Shown here one piece after another: positions 17,442 to 25,303 of a DNA stretch of 64,000 nt (its first letter is position 1; each line of letters starts with the position of its first letter). This DNA is from Longimicrobium sp. (GTDB taxonomy: Bacteria; Gemmatimonadota; Gemmatimonadetes; Longimicrobiales; Longimicrobiaceae), in assembly GCA_036377595.1 (NCBI GenBank), contig DASUYB010000017.1, positions 1-64,000 of the forward strand, in the 5' to 3' direction. A program made the translations under genes and the position numbers. Below the pieces are notes generated by a model. The model made no database searches. It worked only from the letters and a program-made list of their open reading frames with translations, and was not told where the DNA came from.

Positions 17442-17479
17442 ATCGAGGGCCGCCTCCCCATCGGAAGGCGGCCCTCGAT
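17442..17479 (+). terminator. Terminator-like hairpin
   Basis: 14-base-pair stem ATCGAGGGCCGCCT/AGGCGGCCCTCGAT, 10-base loop, no clear T-run. It lies 20 bases after the DUF6624 gene. Confidence 0.6.
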
Positions 17480-17595
17480 CCGTAGTGATCGTGGAAGGTG
17501 TGCGCATCACCGCGATCGCACCCATCCCCATCGACCGAGTGGTTGTCCCAATTCTGCGGATTCAGTGTGCATTCCGGCATCCGCAAAAGAATGAA

Positions 17596-17672
17596 TCACA
17601 CGGAGGAAACGGAGGAACGGAGGAACTGAACGTGGTCGTAGTTCCTCCGTTACCTCCGTTCCCTCCGTGTGA
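17596..17672. repeat. Dispersed inverted repeat family B, copy 2
   Basis: Ends TCACACGGAGGAAACGGAGG and CTCCGTTCCCTCCGTGTGAG. It lies between the convergent DUF6624 and HlyD-type genes. The rest of the 17421-17769 interval contains only the hairpin above. Confidence 0.85.
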
Positions 17673-17769
17673 GATTCCTCAGTTCAGGAACATGGGACTG
17701 CCCGGGATATCCTGAGAAACGGTCTTATCTCGGCGACCACGTCGTGATCGCACTCAGCACTCAGCACGC

Positions 17770-19800
17770 TCACCCTCCCCCGCCGGCCGCCCGCACCTTG
17801 TTGACCAGCCGCGCCAGCAGGCTCATGTCCTGGGTGACCACGTCCATGTCGCCGCGCATCTCCTGGTGGAAATCCAGGCGGCGGCCATAGCTGGTCACCA
17901 GCCCCTTCGGCAGGCTGACCTCCACCTGGTAGGTCACCGAGCCGGGGTCGTTGGCGTCGGCCTGGAAGCCGAGCTGCGACACCCGCACCACCCGCCCGTC
18001 CACCGTGCCGTATTCGCGGTACGGATAGCTCTCCATGCGGATGATCACCCGCTGGCCGGGCTTCACCTTTCCCGCGCCCGCGCCGGAGAGCGTGGCCCGC
18101 CCCACCAGCCCCGACGCGGACGACACCACCGCCACCAGCGGCTCGGCCGCGCCCACGAACTGGTTCTCGTGTAGCTCGCGGAAGAAGGAGACGGTGCCGT
18201 CGGAGGGCGCGCGCAGCACGTTCTCCTGCTCCCACTGGGTGATGGCGGCGCGCATGGCGTGGTGCGCGTTGCGCAGCGCCACCAGCCCGCGCTGGCCCTC
18301 GTCGGAGCGGCGCTGCTCCAGGTCCAGCAGCGCCGACCGCTGCGCGGAAAGCTGCACCTCGTTGTTGGCCAGCGTGGACCGCCCGTTCTCCACCGCGTAG
18401 CGCTTCTGCAGGTAGTCTTCGTCCGACCTGTCCTGGTCCGTGGCGGCGGTCAGCCCGCGCTCCACCATCACCCGGGTGCGGTCGCGCGCGCGCTCGGCCA
18501 CGGCGAGCTGCTGCTCGAGCAGCGCCTGCTGCGCCTGCAGCCGGTCGTGCATCACCTGCAGGTCGGCCACCTGCTGCCGCGCGGTGGCCAGCTTCTGCGT
18601 GTAGAACAGCTCGTCGCGCGCCAGGCGGAAATCGGCGTACGCCTGCTGCAGCGCCGAGAAGGCGGACTGCAGCGTGCCCAGCGTGAGCGGGCGCGGGAAG
18701 GACAGGTCGGGAAGCGGCCCCGCGCGCTGCAGCGCGGGCTCCAGCCGGTCCAGCGCGGCGGACACGGCCTGCACGTCGGCGTAGTCCGCCGGGTTCTTCA
18801 GCAGCACGAGCGGCGCGCCCCCGCGCACCTTCGCCCCGTCCACGGCCAGCACGCGCGCCACCTCGCCCCCGTTGCGCGCCACCAGCCGCACCGGCGGCGT
18901 GGGCGTGGTGACGGAGATGCGGCCGTTGACCACGTCGGGCCAGGCGATGTAGGCGCCGATGGCCAGCAGCAGGCAGACGGTGCCGAACACGGCCGTGATC
19001 CCCCAGCGCACCAGCCCGCCGGGCATGCTGCTCAGGATCTCGTCGATCTCCTCGCTGCGGATCTCCACGTTGGCCGCGTCGCTCCGCCCCAGGTCGTCCT
19101 CGCCCTCCGGCGCGGAGATGGCGGCCGCCGCGACGAGATCCGCGATGTCCACCGGCGTCGCGGCCGTCTCCGCCGCCCGGACGGGAGATGCCGGGATCAC
19201 TGGGACGGGAGAGGGCGGGATCGGCTGGACGGGAGACGGCGCGGCGGCCGGCGCCTCCGCGCGCGCCGGCGCGGGGACGGCCTCCGGCGGCGGGGCGATG
19301 GGAGACGCGGGAGCCGGCTCCGGCGCGGGGGAGGCGACGGCGGCCAGCGGCTCCAGCACCGGCGCGGGCGCGGCGGGATCGGCCGGGCGCGCGGCGGCCG
19401 CCACCCCGGGCGTGGGGCGCGAGGAGACGCGCAGCGGGCCGTCGGGATTCACGAACACCTGGCGCCCCCCCTCGGAGTGCACCATGCGCGCGCCGGGCGC
19501 CAGCGGCGGCGGGCCGCTGGAGCGCGTCATCGACCCCCCCGGCGCGGGCGGGGCGTCTTCCGACGACAGCGTGTCCAGCGCCGACGCGTCGACCGCCGGC
19601 TCCTCCGCGTCGCCCTCGTCGGGGGGAAGCTCCACCCGCTCGCCGGTGGCGGTGAACATGAACGGCCGCGTCTGCACCATCACGCGGCGCGTGGCACGCG
19701 CGCGGGGGGCGGGGCGCGGCGGGGCGCCCGCCGCGGCGCCGTCGGGCGAAGGGACGGCGCCCGGCGCGGGCGCGTCGATCACCGGGTTCTCGTCGGCCAT
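17770..19800 (-). CDS. HlyD-type export adaptor of the RiPP cluster, with a 250-residue N-terminal extension
   Basis: This 676-residue protein starts at ATG 19800, sharing one base (TGATG) with the exporter stop codon. From residue about 247 it is a normal membrane-fusion protein: EEIDEILSSMPGGLVRWG just before a membrane segment (about 267-287), a short beta region (VRLVARNGGEVARVLAVDGA), two long coiled-coil helices (about 370-550), a lipoyl-like half motif (VLRAPSDGTVSFF) and a beta-barrel (KPGQRVIIRMESYPY). The first about 245 residues are cytoplasmic, Pro/Ala-rich and acidic, with only short ordered-looking parts (TRPFMFTATGERVELPPDEG; MVHSEGGRQVFVNPDG). Such adaptors link C39 ABC exporters to outer-membrane exit ducts. 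No TolC-like gene is in the window. Confidence 0.85.
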   Translation of the reverse strand: MADENPVIDAPAPGAVPSPDGAAAGAPPRPAPRARATRRVMVQTRPFMFTATGERVELPPDEGDAEEPAVDASALDTLSSEDAPPAPGGSMTRSSGPPPLAPGARMVHSEGGRQVFVNPDGPLRVSSRPTPGVAAAARPADPAAPAPVLEPLAAVASPAPEPAPASPIAPPPEAVPAPARAEAPAAAPSPVQPIPPSPVPVIPASPVRAAETAATPVDIADLVAAAAISAPEGEDDLGRSDAANVEIRSEEIDEILSSMPGGLVRWGITAVFGTVCLLLAIGAYIAWPDVVNGRISVTTPTPPVRLVARNGGEVARVLAVDGAKVRGGAPLVLLKNPADYADVQAVSAALDRLEPALQRAGPLPDLSFPRPLTLGTLQSAFSALQQAYADFRLARDELFYTQKLATARQQVADLQVMHDRLQAQQALLEQQLAVAERARDRTRVMVERGLTAATDQDRSDEDYLQKRYAVENGRSTLANNEVQLSAQRSALLDLEQRRSDEGQRGLVALRNAHHAMRAAITQWEQENVLRAPSDGTVSFFRELHENQFVGAAEPLVAVVSSASGLVGRATLSGAGAGKVKPGQRVIIRMESYPYREYGTVDGRVVRVSQLGFQADANDPGSVTYQVEVSLPKGLVTSYGRRLDFHQEMRGDMDVVTQDMSLLARLVNKVRAAGGGG

Positions 19801-21998
19801 CAGTTCCCCAGCTCGAGCTGGTTCTTCACCAGCGTGTAGTAGCTCCCGCGCAGCGCCGTCAGCTCGTCGTGCGTGCCGCGCTCGATGATCCGGCCCTGGT
19901 CCAGCACCACGATCTGGTCGGCGTTCTTCACCGTGCTCAGCCGGTGCGCGATGATCACCACCGTGCGCCCGCGGAAGAACTGCTGCAGGTTGTCGACGAT
20001 GGCGCGCTCGGTGTTGGCGTCGAGCGCGCTGGTAGCCTCGTCGAAGAAGAGGAAGTCGGGGTTCTTGTACACGGCGCGCGCGATCAGCACGCGCTGCCGC
20101 TGCCCCGCGCTCATCCCGATCCCGTCGCGGCCGATCTTGGTGTTGTAGCCCATCGGCAGCGACTCGACGAACGAGTGGATCTCGGCCATCTGCGCCGCGT
20201 ACAGCAGCCGCCCCCGGTCGATCTCGTCGTCGCCCACGGCGATGTTGTTGGCCACGGTGTCGCTGAACAGGTGGCCGTCCTGCATCACCACCCCGCAGCG
20301 CTTGCGCAGCGAGCGGGCCGAAAGGTTCCGCAGGGGCGTGTTCCCCATGTACATCTCGCCCTTCACCGGCTGGTAGAACTTCAGCAGCAGCTTGAGCAGC
20401 GTGGTCTTGCCGCTGCCGCTGCTCCCCACGATGGCGGTGACCTTCCCCTGCGGGATGTCGAGGTCCAGGTCGTCCAGCACCAGCTCGCTCAGCGGCCCGC
20501 CGTAGTGGAAGCTCACGTTGCGCAGGGAAAAGGCGCGCGTCTCGGGAAGGGCCATGACCTTCTCGTCGGCCACCTCCTCGTCTTCGTGCTCGTGGATCTC
20601 GGCCAGGCGGTCCAGCGCGATCTTGGCGTCCTGCGCCGTCTGCGTGAAGCCGATGAGCTGCGCCAGCGGCGAGTTGAGCTGGCCCACGATGAACTGCACC
20701 GACAGGAGCATCCCCAGCGTCAGGTCGCCCTCGATCACCAGCTTGGCGGCCAGGAAGGTGAGCGCCACGTTCTTCAGCTCGTTCAGCGCCGCCGCGCCTC
20801 CCTCCTGCATCTGCGAAAGCGACAGGCCGCGCAGGTTCACGCGGAAGAGGCGCGCCTGCACCCGCTCCCACCGCCAGCGCCGCTCCTGCTCGGCGTTGGC
20901 CAGCTTGATGTCGGGAAGGGCCTGCACCAGCTCGACCAGCGCGTTCTGGTTGGCCGACATCTCGTTGAAGCGCTGGAAGTCGAGCTCGCGCCGGCGCCCC
21001 AGGAAGAGCAGCACCCACCCCACGTGCACGATGCTCCCCGCCAGGAAGACGGCGAAGAGGAGCGGGTTGTACACCGCCAGCACCCCGCTGAACACGATCA
21101 GGGTGAAGAAGGCGAACACCACGTTCAGCGTGCTGGCGGTCACGAACTGCTGGATGCGCGTGTGGTCCTGGATGCGCTGGAGGATGTCGCCCACGGTGCG
21201 CGTGTCGAAGAACGGCACCGGCAGCTTCATCAGCTTGATCAGGAAGTCCGAGATCACCGACACGTACATCCTGGTTCCGATGTGGAAGAGGATGCGGTTG
21301 CGTATGAACTCCACCACGGTGCGGCTGAAGAGCAGGGCCAGCTGCGCGATCAGCACCGCGTTCACGAACGACAGGTTCTGCGTGGCGATCCCGTTGTCGA
21401 CCACCGCCTGGGTCAGGAGGGGGAAGACGAGCTGGAGGAGCGATCCCACGAACATCCCCAGCGCCACCTGCACGAACCAGGGCTCGAAGCCGCGCACGTA
21501 CGACAGCAGGAACCCCAGCTTGCGCCGGCCCGACAGTGCGTGGTCCTCGCGGGCGAAGAAGTCGGGCGAGGGCTGCAGGAGCAGGACGAACCCCGCGTCG
21601 CGCTCGCGGAACCGGGCCGACACGAAGTGGCGGCGGAACTCCTCGGTGCTCACGCTCACCACCCCGCTGTCGGGGTCGGAGATGTCCACCCGGTCGCCGC
21701 GCACGCCGTACACCACCACGAAGTGGTTCTGCCGCCAGTGCACGATGGCCGGCAGCGGCGCGTGCTCGAGGAAGTGCTCGGGCGACACCTTGGCCGCGCG
21801 CGTGCGGAAGCCGATGCTCTCGGCCGCGTAGGCGATTCCCAGCAGCGACACGCCCTGGCGGTCGATGTAGCTGCGGTCGCGCAGGTACTGCAGCGAGTAG
21901 CGGCGGCCGTAGTGCCGGGCCACCATGCGCAGGCAGGTGGGCCCGCAGTCCATGGCGTCGTGCTGGCGGTAGGACGGGAACTGGCGTCGCAGCTTCAT
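19800..21998 (-). CDS. C39-peptidase ABC exporter (bacteriocin/RiPP processing transporter)
   Basis: The 732-residue protein has the three expected parts. The N-terminal C39 peptidase has Cys18 in QHDAMDCGPTCLRMV, His92 in HWRQNHFVVVYG and Asp108 in VDISDPDSG. Six membrane segments span about 150-430. The ATPase domain has Walker A VGSSGSGKTTLLKLLLKF, signature MSAGQRQRVLIARAV and Walker B FLFFDEATSALD, ending with ERGTHDELTALRGSYY. Enzymes of this class cut the leader after a double glycine and pump the product through the inner membrane. The precursor at 24686-24892 has the matching GG site. The start is ATG 21998; an in-frame extension to 22043 is poor. Confidence 0.95.
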   Translation of the reverse strand: MKLRRQFPSYRQHDAMDCGPTCLRMVARHYGRRYSLQYLRDRSYIDRQGVSLLGIAYAAESIGFRTRAAKVSPEHFLEHAPLPAIVHWRQNHFVVVYGVRGDRVDISDPDSGVVSVSTEEFRRHFVSARFRERDAGFVLLLQPSPDFFAREDHALSGRRKLGFLLSYVRGFEPWFVQVALGMFVGSLLQLVFPLLTQAVVDNGIATQNLSFVNAVLIAQLALLFSRTVVEFIRNRILFHIGTRMYVSVISDFLIKLMKLPVPFFDTRTVGDILQRIQDHTRIQQFVTASTLNVVFAFFTLIVFSGVLAVYNPLLFAVFLAGSIVHVGWVLLFLGRRRELDFQRFNEMSANQNALVELVQALPDIKLANAEQERRWRWERVQARLFRVNLRGLSLSQMQEGGAAALNELKNVALTFLAAKLVIEGDLTLGMLLSVQFIVGQLNSPLAQLIGFTQTAQDAKIALDRLAEIHEHEDEEVADEKVMALPETRAFSLRNVSFHYGGPLSELVLDDLDLDIPQGKVTAIVGSSGSGKTTLLKLLLKFYQPVKGEMYMGNTPLRNLSARSLRKRCGVVMQDGHLFSDTVANNIAVGDDEIDRGRLLYAAQMAEIHSFVESLPMGYNTKIGRDGIGMSAGQRQRVLIARAVYKNPDFLFFDEATSALDANTERAIVDNLQQFFRGRTVVIIAHRLSTVKNADQIVVLDQGRIIERGTHDELTALRGSYYTLVKNQLELGN

Positions 21999-22076
21999 GA
22001 GGGGGCGGTCGGGGAGACGAAGGCGCCGCGCGCCCGGAAGCACCCGCGCTTCCGGGAGGATGGGCGCCGGGCGTGG

Positions 22077-23090
22077 TCAGTTCCAGCGGGCGGCGTACGG
22101 GTCGTAGCTGCATCCCGACGGCTTCGACAGCCGGTCGGCGGGGTCGCGCACCCAGGCGCGGCAGTCGGTGCACACGTAGCGGAACTCGCAGTCGCGGCAC
22201 GTTTCCACCTGGTCCTTGGTGATCGCCCACAGCTCGCGGAAGGCGGGGTGCTCCAGCGCCTCGTCGAGCCGGGTGTGGGCCGCGTTGCCGAACGAGCGCG
22301 GCAGCGAGGGGCAGTTGCGGATCTCGCCCGCCGCGTCGATCGAGAGCTTGCGGTTCAGGCACGAGTTGAAGCGCGTGGCCTCGGCGAACCCCTCCAGCGA
22401 CGGGCTGAACCACTCGGGGGCCACCGCGCCGCAGTGCGCGTGCGAGTCGACCCGCTCCTCGCGGTGGAAGATGGGGGTGTCGAGCCCGCCCACCCGCTCG
22501 GTGCGCGTCTCCGGCGCGGAGTGCACCGTCACGCCCATCACCCGCTGGTGGCGCAGGCACAGGTCCTCGAGCGCGCGGTCGGTCCACCCCGCGTCGTGGG
22601 GGAGCAGGAGCTCCACCGAGCGCAGCCGGCCGCTGGAGGTGTGCGCCAGCACCGCGTCCATCTCGCTCACGGAAACGGGGCGGAAGAAGCGGAGCTGCAG
22701 CGCCTGGCACCCCAGCCCGTCGAGCTGGCGCAGGAGCGACCCCCAGTCGTGCCGCGAGCGCTCGTCCACGTCGATGATGGCGTTGGTCACCCGCTCGGGG
22801 CGCTCCCACGACAGGTCCAGCGCCGGAAACGCGTCGGGGTCGTCGCACCAGAAGCCGTACTCCTGCTTCACCAGGAAGGCGAAGTACTCGTCGAGCGTGG
22901 CGTGCGCCTGCGCGGGAAAGTCGGCGCGGATCTCTTCCAGCGTGTGGTCGGTGTAGTGCTGGAGGATGTCGTACAGCCCGTTGGGGATCAGGTCGTAGCG
23001 CTCGCGCTGCAGGTCGCAGATGGTGCTGCGGCGCGCTCCCCTGACGGGAACGCAGCAGGCGAACAGGCGGAACACGCGGCGGCGGCTCAC
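22077..23090 (-). CDS. gwsS: Grasp-with-spasm system SPASM-domain maturase (GwsS-like)
   Basis: This 337-residue protein matches the family by its N-terminus (RLFACCVPVRGARRSTICDL, then RYDLIPNGLYDIL) and by a C-terminal SPASM-like cysteine region: CLNRKLSIDAAGEIRNCPSL, then CRDCEFRYVCTDCRAW and GCSYDP. The radical-SAM motif CxxxCxxC is absent; the N-terminal cysteines are C12, C13 and C25. As I recall, that absence is typical of GwsS, which is therefore named for its SPASM domain only. It may present the precursor to the ATP-grasp enzyme or bind an Fe-S cluster; its chemistry is not settled. The start ATG overlaps the upstream stop (ATGA), so translation is coupled. Confidence 0.85.
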   Translation of the reverse strand: MSRRRVFRLFACCVPVRGARRSTICDLQRERYDLIPNGLYDILQHYTDHTLEEIRADFPAQAHATLDEYFAFLVKQEYGFWCDDPDAFPALDLSWERPERVTNAIIDVDERSRHDWGSLLRQLDGLGCQALQLRFFRPVSVSEMDAVLAHTSSGRLRSVELLLPHDAGWTDRALEDLCLRHQRVMGVTVHSAPETRTERVGGLDTPIFHREERVDSHAHCGAVAPEWFSPSLEGFAEATRFNSCLNRKLSIDAAGEIRNCPSLPRSFGNAAHTRLDEALEHPAFRELWAITKDQVETCRDCEFRYVCTDCRAWVRDPADRLSKPSGCSYDPYAARWN

Positions 23091-23506
23091 CGGCGGCCTC
23101 CCACGCAGCGCGACAGCGGCTTGTAGAAGGGAACGCAGGTGTACGCCCGGGCCCGCGCGGCCGCGCTCGACGCCACGCGCATGGTCACCCCCGAGTAGCC
23201 GGCCTGCGACGCCAGCCGGTAGGTGAGCGGCAGCGACACTCCCGCCACCATGTCGGCGGGGAGAGCCTCCAGGAAGGGGCGGTCGAGGTCGGCCTCGTCG
23301 GGGGCGTCGTAGTGCCGCGTCTTGACCTCGCCGCTGACCTCGCGCTCCTCCACCGGATAGCGCACGGCGGAGGGAACGCCCGGCGGCGGGGCCAGGGACA
23401 CCGGCACCGTTCCCGGCGCGGGCGGCGGGGGCGCGGAGGCCTGCGTTGCCGCGGGTGCGGCGGGTGCGGCGGCGGCGGGCGCCGGGGGAGCCTCGAGCAT
23501 GGACAT
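23087..23506 (-). CDS. Unknown 139-residue protein inside the grasp-with-spasm cluster
   Basis: The frame is fixed by overlap on both sides: TGATG with the ATP-grasp gene and ATGA with the SPASM gene. The first 45 residues are Ala/Pro-rich and disordered (MSMLEAPPAPAAAAPAAPAA). The remainder looks structured: VRYPVEEREVSGEVKTRHYD, LPADMVAGVSLPLTYRLASQ and a C-terminus with two cysteines (YTCVPFYKPLSRC). There is no signal peptide or membrane segment. It is not a recognised maturase and lacks a GG leader site, although the hydrophobic VSLPLTYRLASQAGYSGVTM stretch is notable. It could be a scaffold, immunity or recognition protein; no function is claimed. Confidence 0.75.
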   Translation of the reverse strand: MSMLEAPPAPAAAAPAAPAATQASAPPPPAPGTVPVSLAPPPGVPSAVRYPVEEREVSGEVKTRHYDAPDEADLDRPFLEALPADMVAGVSLPLTYRLASQAGYSGVTMRVASSAAARARAYTCVPFYKPLSRCVGGRR

Positions 23507-24492
23507 CAGGCGCTCCGCGCGATCAGGTACTCGGCCACCTTCTTCTCCAGCCTGTAGTTGCAGCGGTGCGACACCATCCCGAACTGCCCGCCCGGGTTCA
23601 CCTCCAGGAACACGTGCCGGCCGTCGGGGGTGCGGATGAAGTCGATCGAGCCGGTTTCCAGCCGCAGCGCGCGCATGGCCGCGCGCACCCGGCCGGCCAC
23701 GTCTTCGGGGAGGCGGTAGGGAACCGAGCGGTTGGGGCGCTGCCGCCGGTAGTGGCGGAAGTCCACGGCGGTCTGCTCGTCGGCCTGCGAGAAGATGGCC
23801 ATCGAGTACATCTCGCCCGCCAGGTAGAAGGTGCGGATCTCGAACTCCTTCTCCACCAGCGCCTGCACCAGCGAGGGAAAGGCCGGCCGCGGGAGCGCGG
23901 CCACGTCGTCCTCCCTCACCTCGGCCGTGTACAGCCCGAAGCGGTAGCCGAAGAAGCAGTACATCTCCATCTCGCCCACGCTCTTGGTGATCACGCGCCC
24001 GTGCTCGCGGCGGAAGGCCTCGAGCTCGTCGGGGTCGTTGCTCACCAGCGTGGGGGGGATCTCGAGCCCCGCCACGGCGGCGGCGCGCAGCACGTGCAGC
24101 TTGCCCACGGCGCCGTCCTGCGGCCGGGTCAGCCAGTGCGCGTCGCCCAGCGCGCCGAACAGCGCGCCGGCCACGGCGCCCAGCTCGCGTCCCAGGTGCG
24201 CGTTCATCTGCGCCGCGATGGGCTCCAGCCCGGGGAGGGCGCGCACCGGGGCGCCCTCGCCCGCGCCCCAGCGGCGCAGCCAGACCACGCGCACGTCCTG
24301 CTCGGTGAAGTGGCGCCCGTCCACGCACAGGCGGATGCGCGGCCCGGTGCCGCCCACCGCCAGCCGGAACGGCCGCGGCGAGGTGAGGTCGTCACCGTTC
24401 AGGCGCACGCAGTCGCCGCCCAGCGCGCGCACCCAGTCGACCACCTCTTCGGTGGTGATCTCCTGATTGGCGTCGCTGAGTACGAGGATCAT
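23506..24492 (-). CDS. gwsG: Grasp-with-spasm system ATP-grasp ligase (GwsG-like graspetide synthetase)
   Basis: The protein of about 328 residues begins MILVLSDANQEITTEEVVDW at ATG 24492; a GTG three codons upstream (24501) is equally possible. Features of graspetide ATP-grasp ligases are present: an N-terminal recognition domain (VRVVWLRRWG), the ATP lid lysine in GRVITKSVGEMEMYCFFGYR, FEIRTFYLAGEMYSMAIFSQ, and the Mg-binding signature GSIDFIRTPDGRHVFLEVNP followed by GGQFGMVS. These enzymes phosphorylate Asp or Glu side chains of a precursor peptide and close ester or amide rings with Ser/Thr or Lys. The Gws family pairs with a SPASM-only protein, which lies two genes downstream. Coupled translation with the next gene. 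Confidence 0.9.
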   Translation of the reverse strand: MILVLSDANQEITTEEVVDWVRALGGDCVRLNGDDLTSPRPFRLAVGGTGPRIRLCVDGRHFTEQDVRVVWLRRWGAGEGAPVRALPGLEPIAAQMNAHLGRELGAVAGALFGALGDAHWLTRPQDGAVGKLHVLRAAAVAGLEIPPTLVSNDPDELEAFRREHGRVITKSVGEMEMYCFFGYRFGLYTAEVREDDVAALPRPAFPSLVQALVEKEFEIRTFYLAGEMYSMAIFSQADEQTAVDFRHYRRQRPNRSVPYRLPEDVAGRVRAAMRALRLETGSIDFIRTPDGRHVFLEVNPGGQFGMVSHRCNYRLEKKVAEYLIARSA

Positions 24493-24685
24493 GGGGCCCA
24501 CGGGGTGGCGGAGGGTGGCTCGCTGGCCGGCGGACGGGGCCGGCGCGGATCTATGCGCGGGGGTGGAAATGCCCCCGCGTGGCGGTGACCTGCAGGGCTT
24601 CCCGGACGAGCCGGCCAGGGTCAGCCGTACGCCAACGCCCGAGAGAGTGTGTTACGGGTGGTTGCTACGGGTACAGCCGGGTGGG

Positions 24686-24892
24686 TCAGGCTTCCGCGAC
24701 GGGGGCGGCCTCGACCTCGTAGATCAGGTCGCGAATGCGCTGGTCGGGCGACCAGGTGCCGTCGGACCACAGGATGATCGTGTCGGTATAGCAGTAGCCG
24801 ATCAGCTCGGCGGCCTGGCCACCGACGACCAGCGACGCTTCCTTCTCGGACAGCGGGGCGAACATGTTGTCGCTCAGCGATTCGAGCTGCAT
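24686..24892 (-). CDS. gwsA: Graspetide-type precursor peptide with double-glycine leader
   Basis: The 68-residue peptide has a strong ribosome binding site (TTAGGAGGCACC-ATG). Residues 1-25 are a typical leader (MQLESLSDNMFAPLSEKEAS, then LVVGG) with hydrophobic residues at the usual positions before Gly24-Gly25. The core of 43 residues is acidic and contains possible ester donors Thr36, Thr38, Ser43, Thr46, Ser48 and acceptors Asp37, Asp44, Asp50, Asp55, Glu59, Glu61, with one Cys (Cys34) and two Trp. It lies first in the cluster, 193 bases upstream of the ATP-grasp gene, the normal place for a highly expressed precursor. The product structure cannot be deduced. Confidence 0.85.
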   Translation of the reverse strand: MQLESLSDNMFAPLSEKEASLVVGGQAAELIGYCYTDTIILWSDGTWSPDQRIRDLIYEVEAAPVAEA

Positions 24893-25303
24893 GGTGCCTC
24901 CTAACGGAGTGGGATGGGTGGGGCGCGGCGTGCACCCGAGAGCCCTGCAGGTGTGTTTCTGGGGTCACCATGGCAGAATATGTGCGGCCTATCATCTGCG
25001 GTCAACAAAAAAATTCTCGCCACCCCTATCTCCTTGCAGGAGCCGCAAATCCAGGAATCACACAGAGTTTCGTTACATTCGGACAGGCCGGGACGACGCA
25101 GAGGGAGCGGGTTGGAGGAGTCCGCCCGTCGATCATTTGGGAGCAAATGTATTGAATTACAGTCGTGAAAAGAACGAACAAAATGTCTGATGTCACCAGA
25201 TGGATGGTGACGGATCAAAGGGGACAGGCCGCCGGATCGGCAGGGCGGGGATCGCGTCGCCCGGATCTCCCGGCGGCGACGGCGGAGAACGCGAGCGGCG
25301 CCG
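24893..25303 (-). other. Upstream region of the RiPP cluster
   Basis: This 411-base gap has no convincing gene. It is clearly richer in A/T than its surroundings, especially 24995-25025 and 25130-25195, and presumably carries the cluster's promoters. Besides the candidate described separately, TTGTTC/16 bases/TAATTC is present on the minus strand at 25154-25181. Confidence 0.55.
24977..25005 (-). promoter_or_regulatory. Candidate promoter of the precursor peptide gene
   Basis: On the minus strand, TTGACC (25005-25000) is followed after 17 bases by CATATT (24982-24977), giving a leader of about 80 bases to the precursor start. The -10 match is only moderate. Confidence 0.4.

Noticed and set aside
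17770-22848. A single continuous minus-strand frame of 1692 codons over HlyD, exporter and SPASM genes
   Set aside because: Only the HlyD part makes sense in this frame; the upstream part is out of frame with the exporter and SPASM genes, which have strong motifs in other frames.
22077-23090. Radical-SAM enzyme assignment for the SPASM protein
   Set aside because: No CxxxCxxC motif; the first Cys residues (12, 13, 25) have the wrong spacing. The Gws-type SPASM-only assignment fits better.
19869-23126. Long plus-strand frame (over 1000 codons) opposite the exporter
   Set aside because: His/Val/Arg-rich shadow of the exporter and SPASM genes; no start, RBS or domain.
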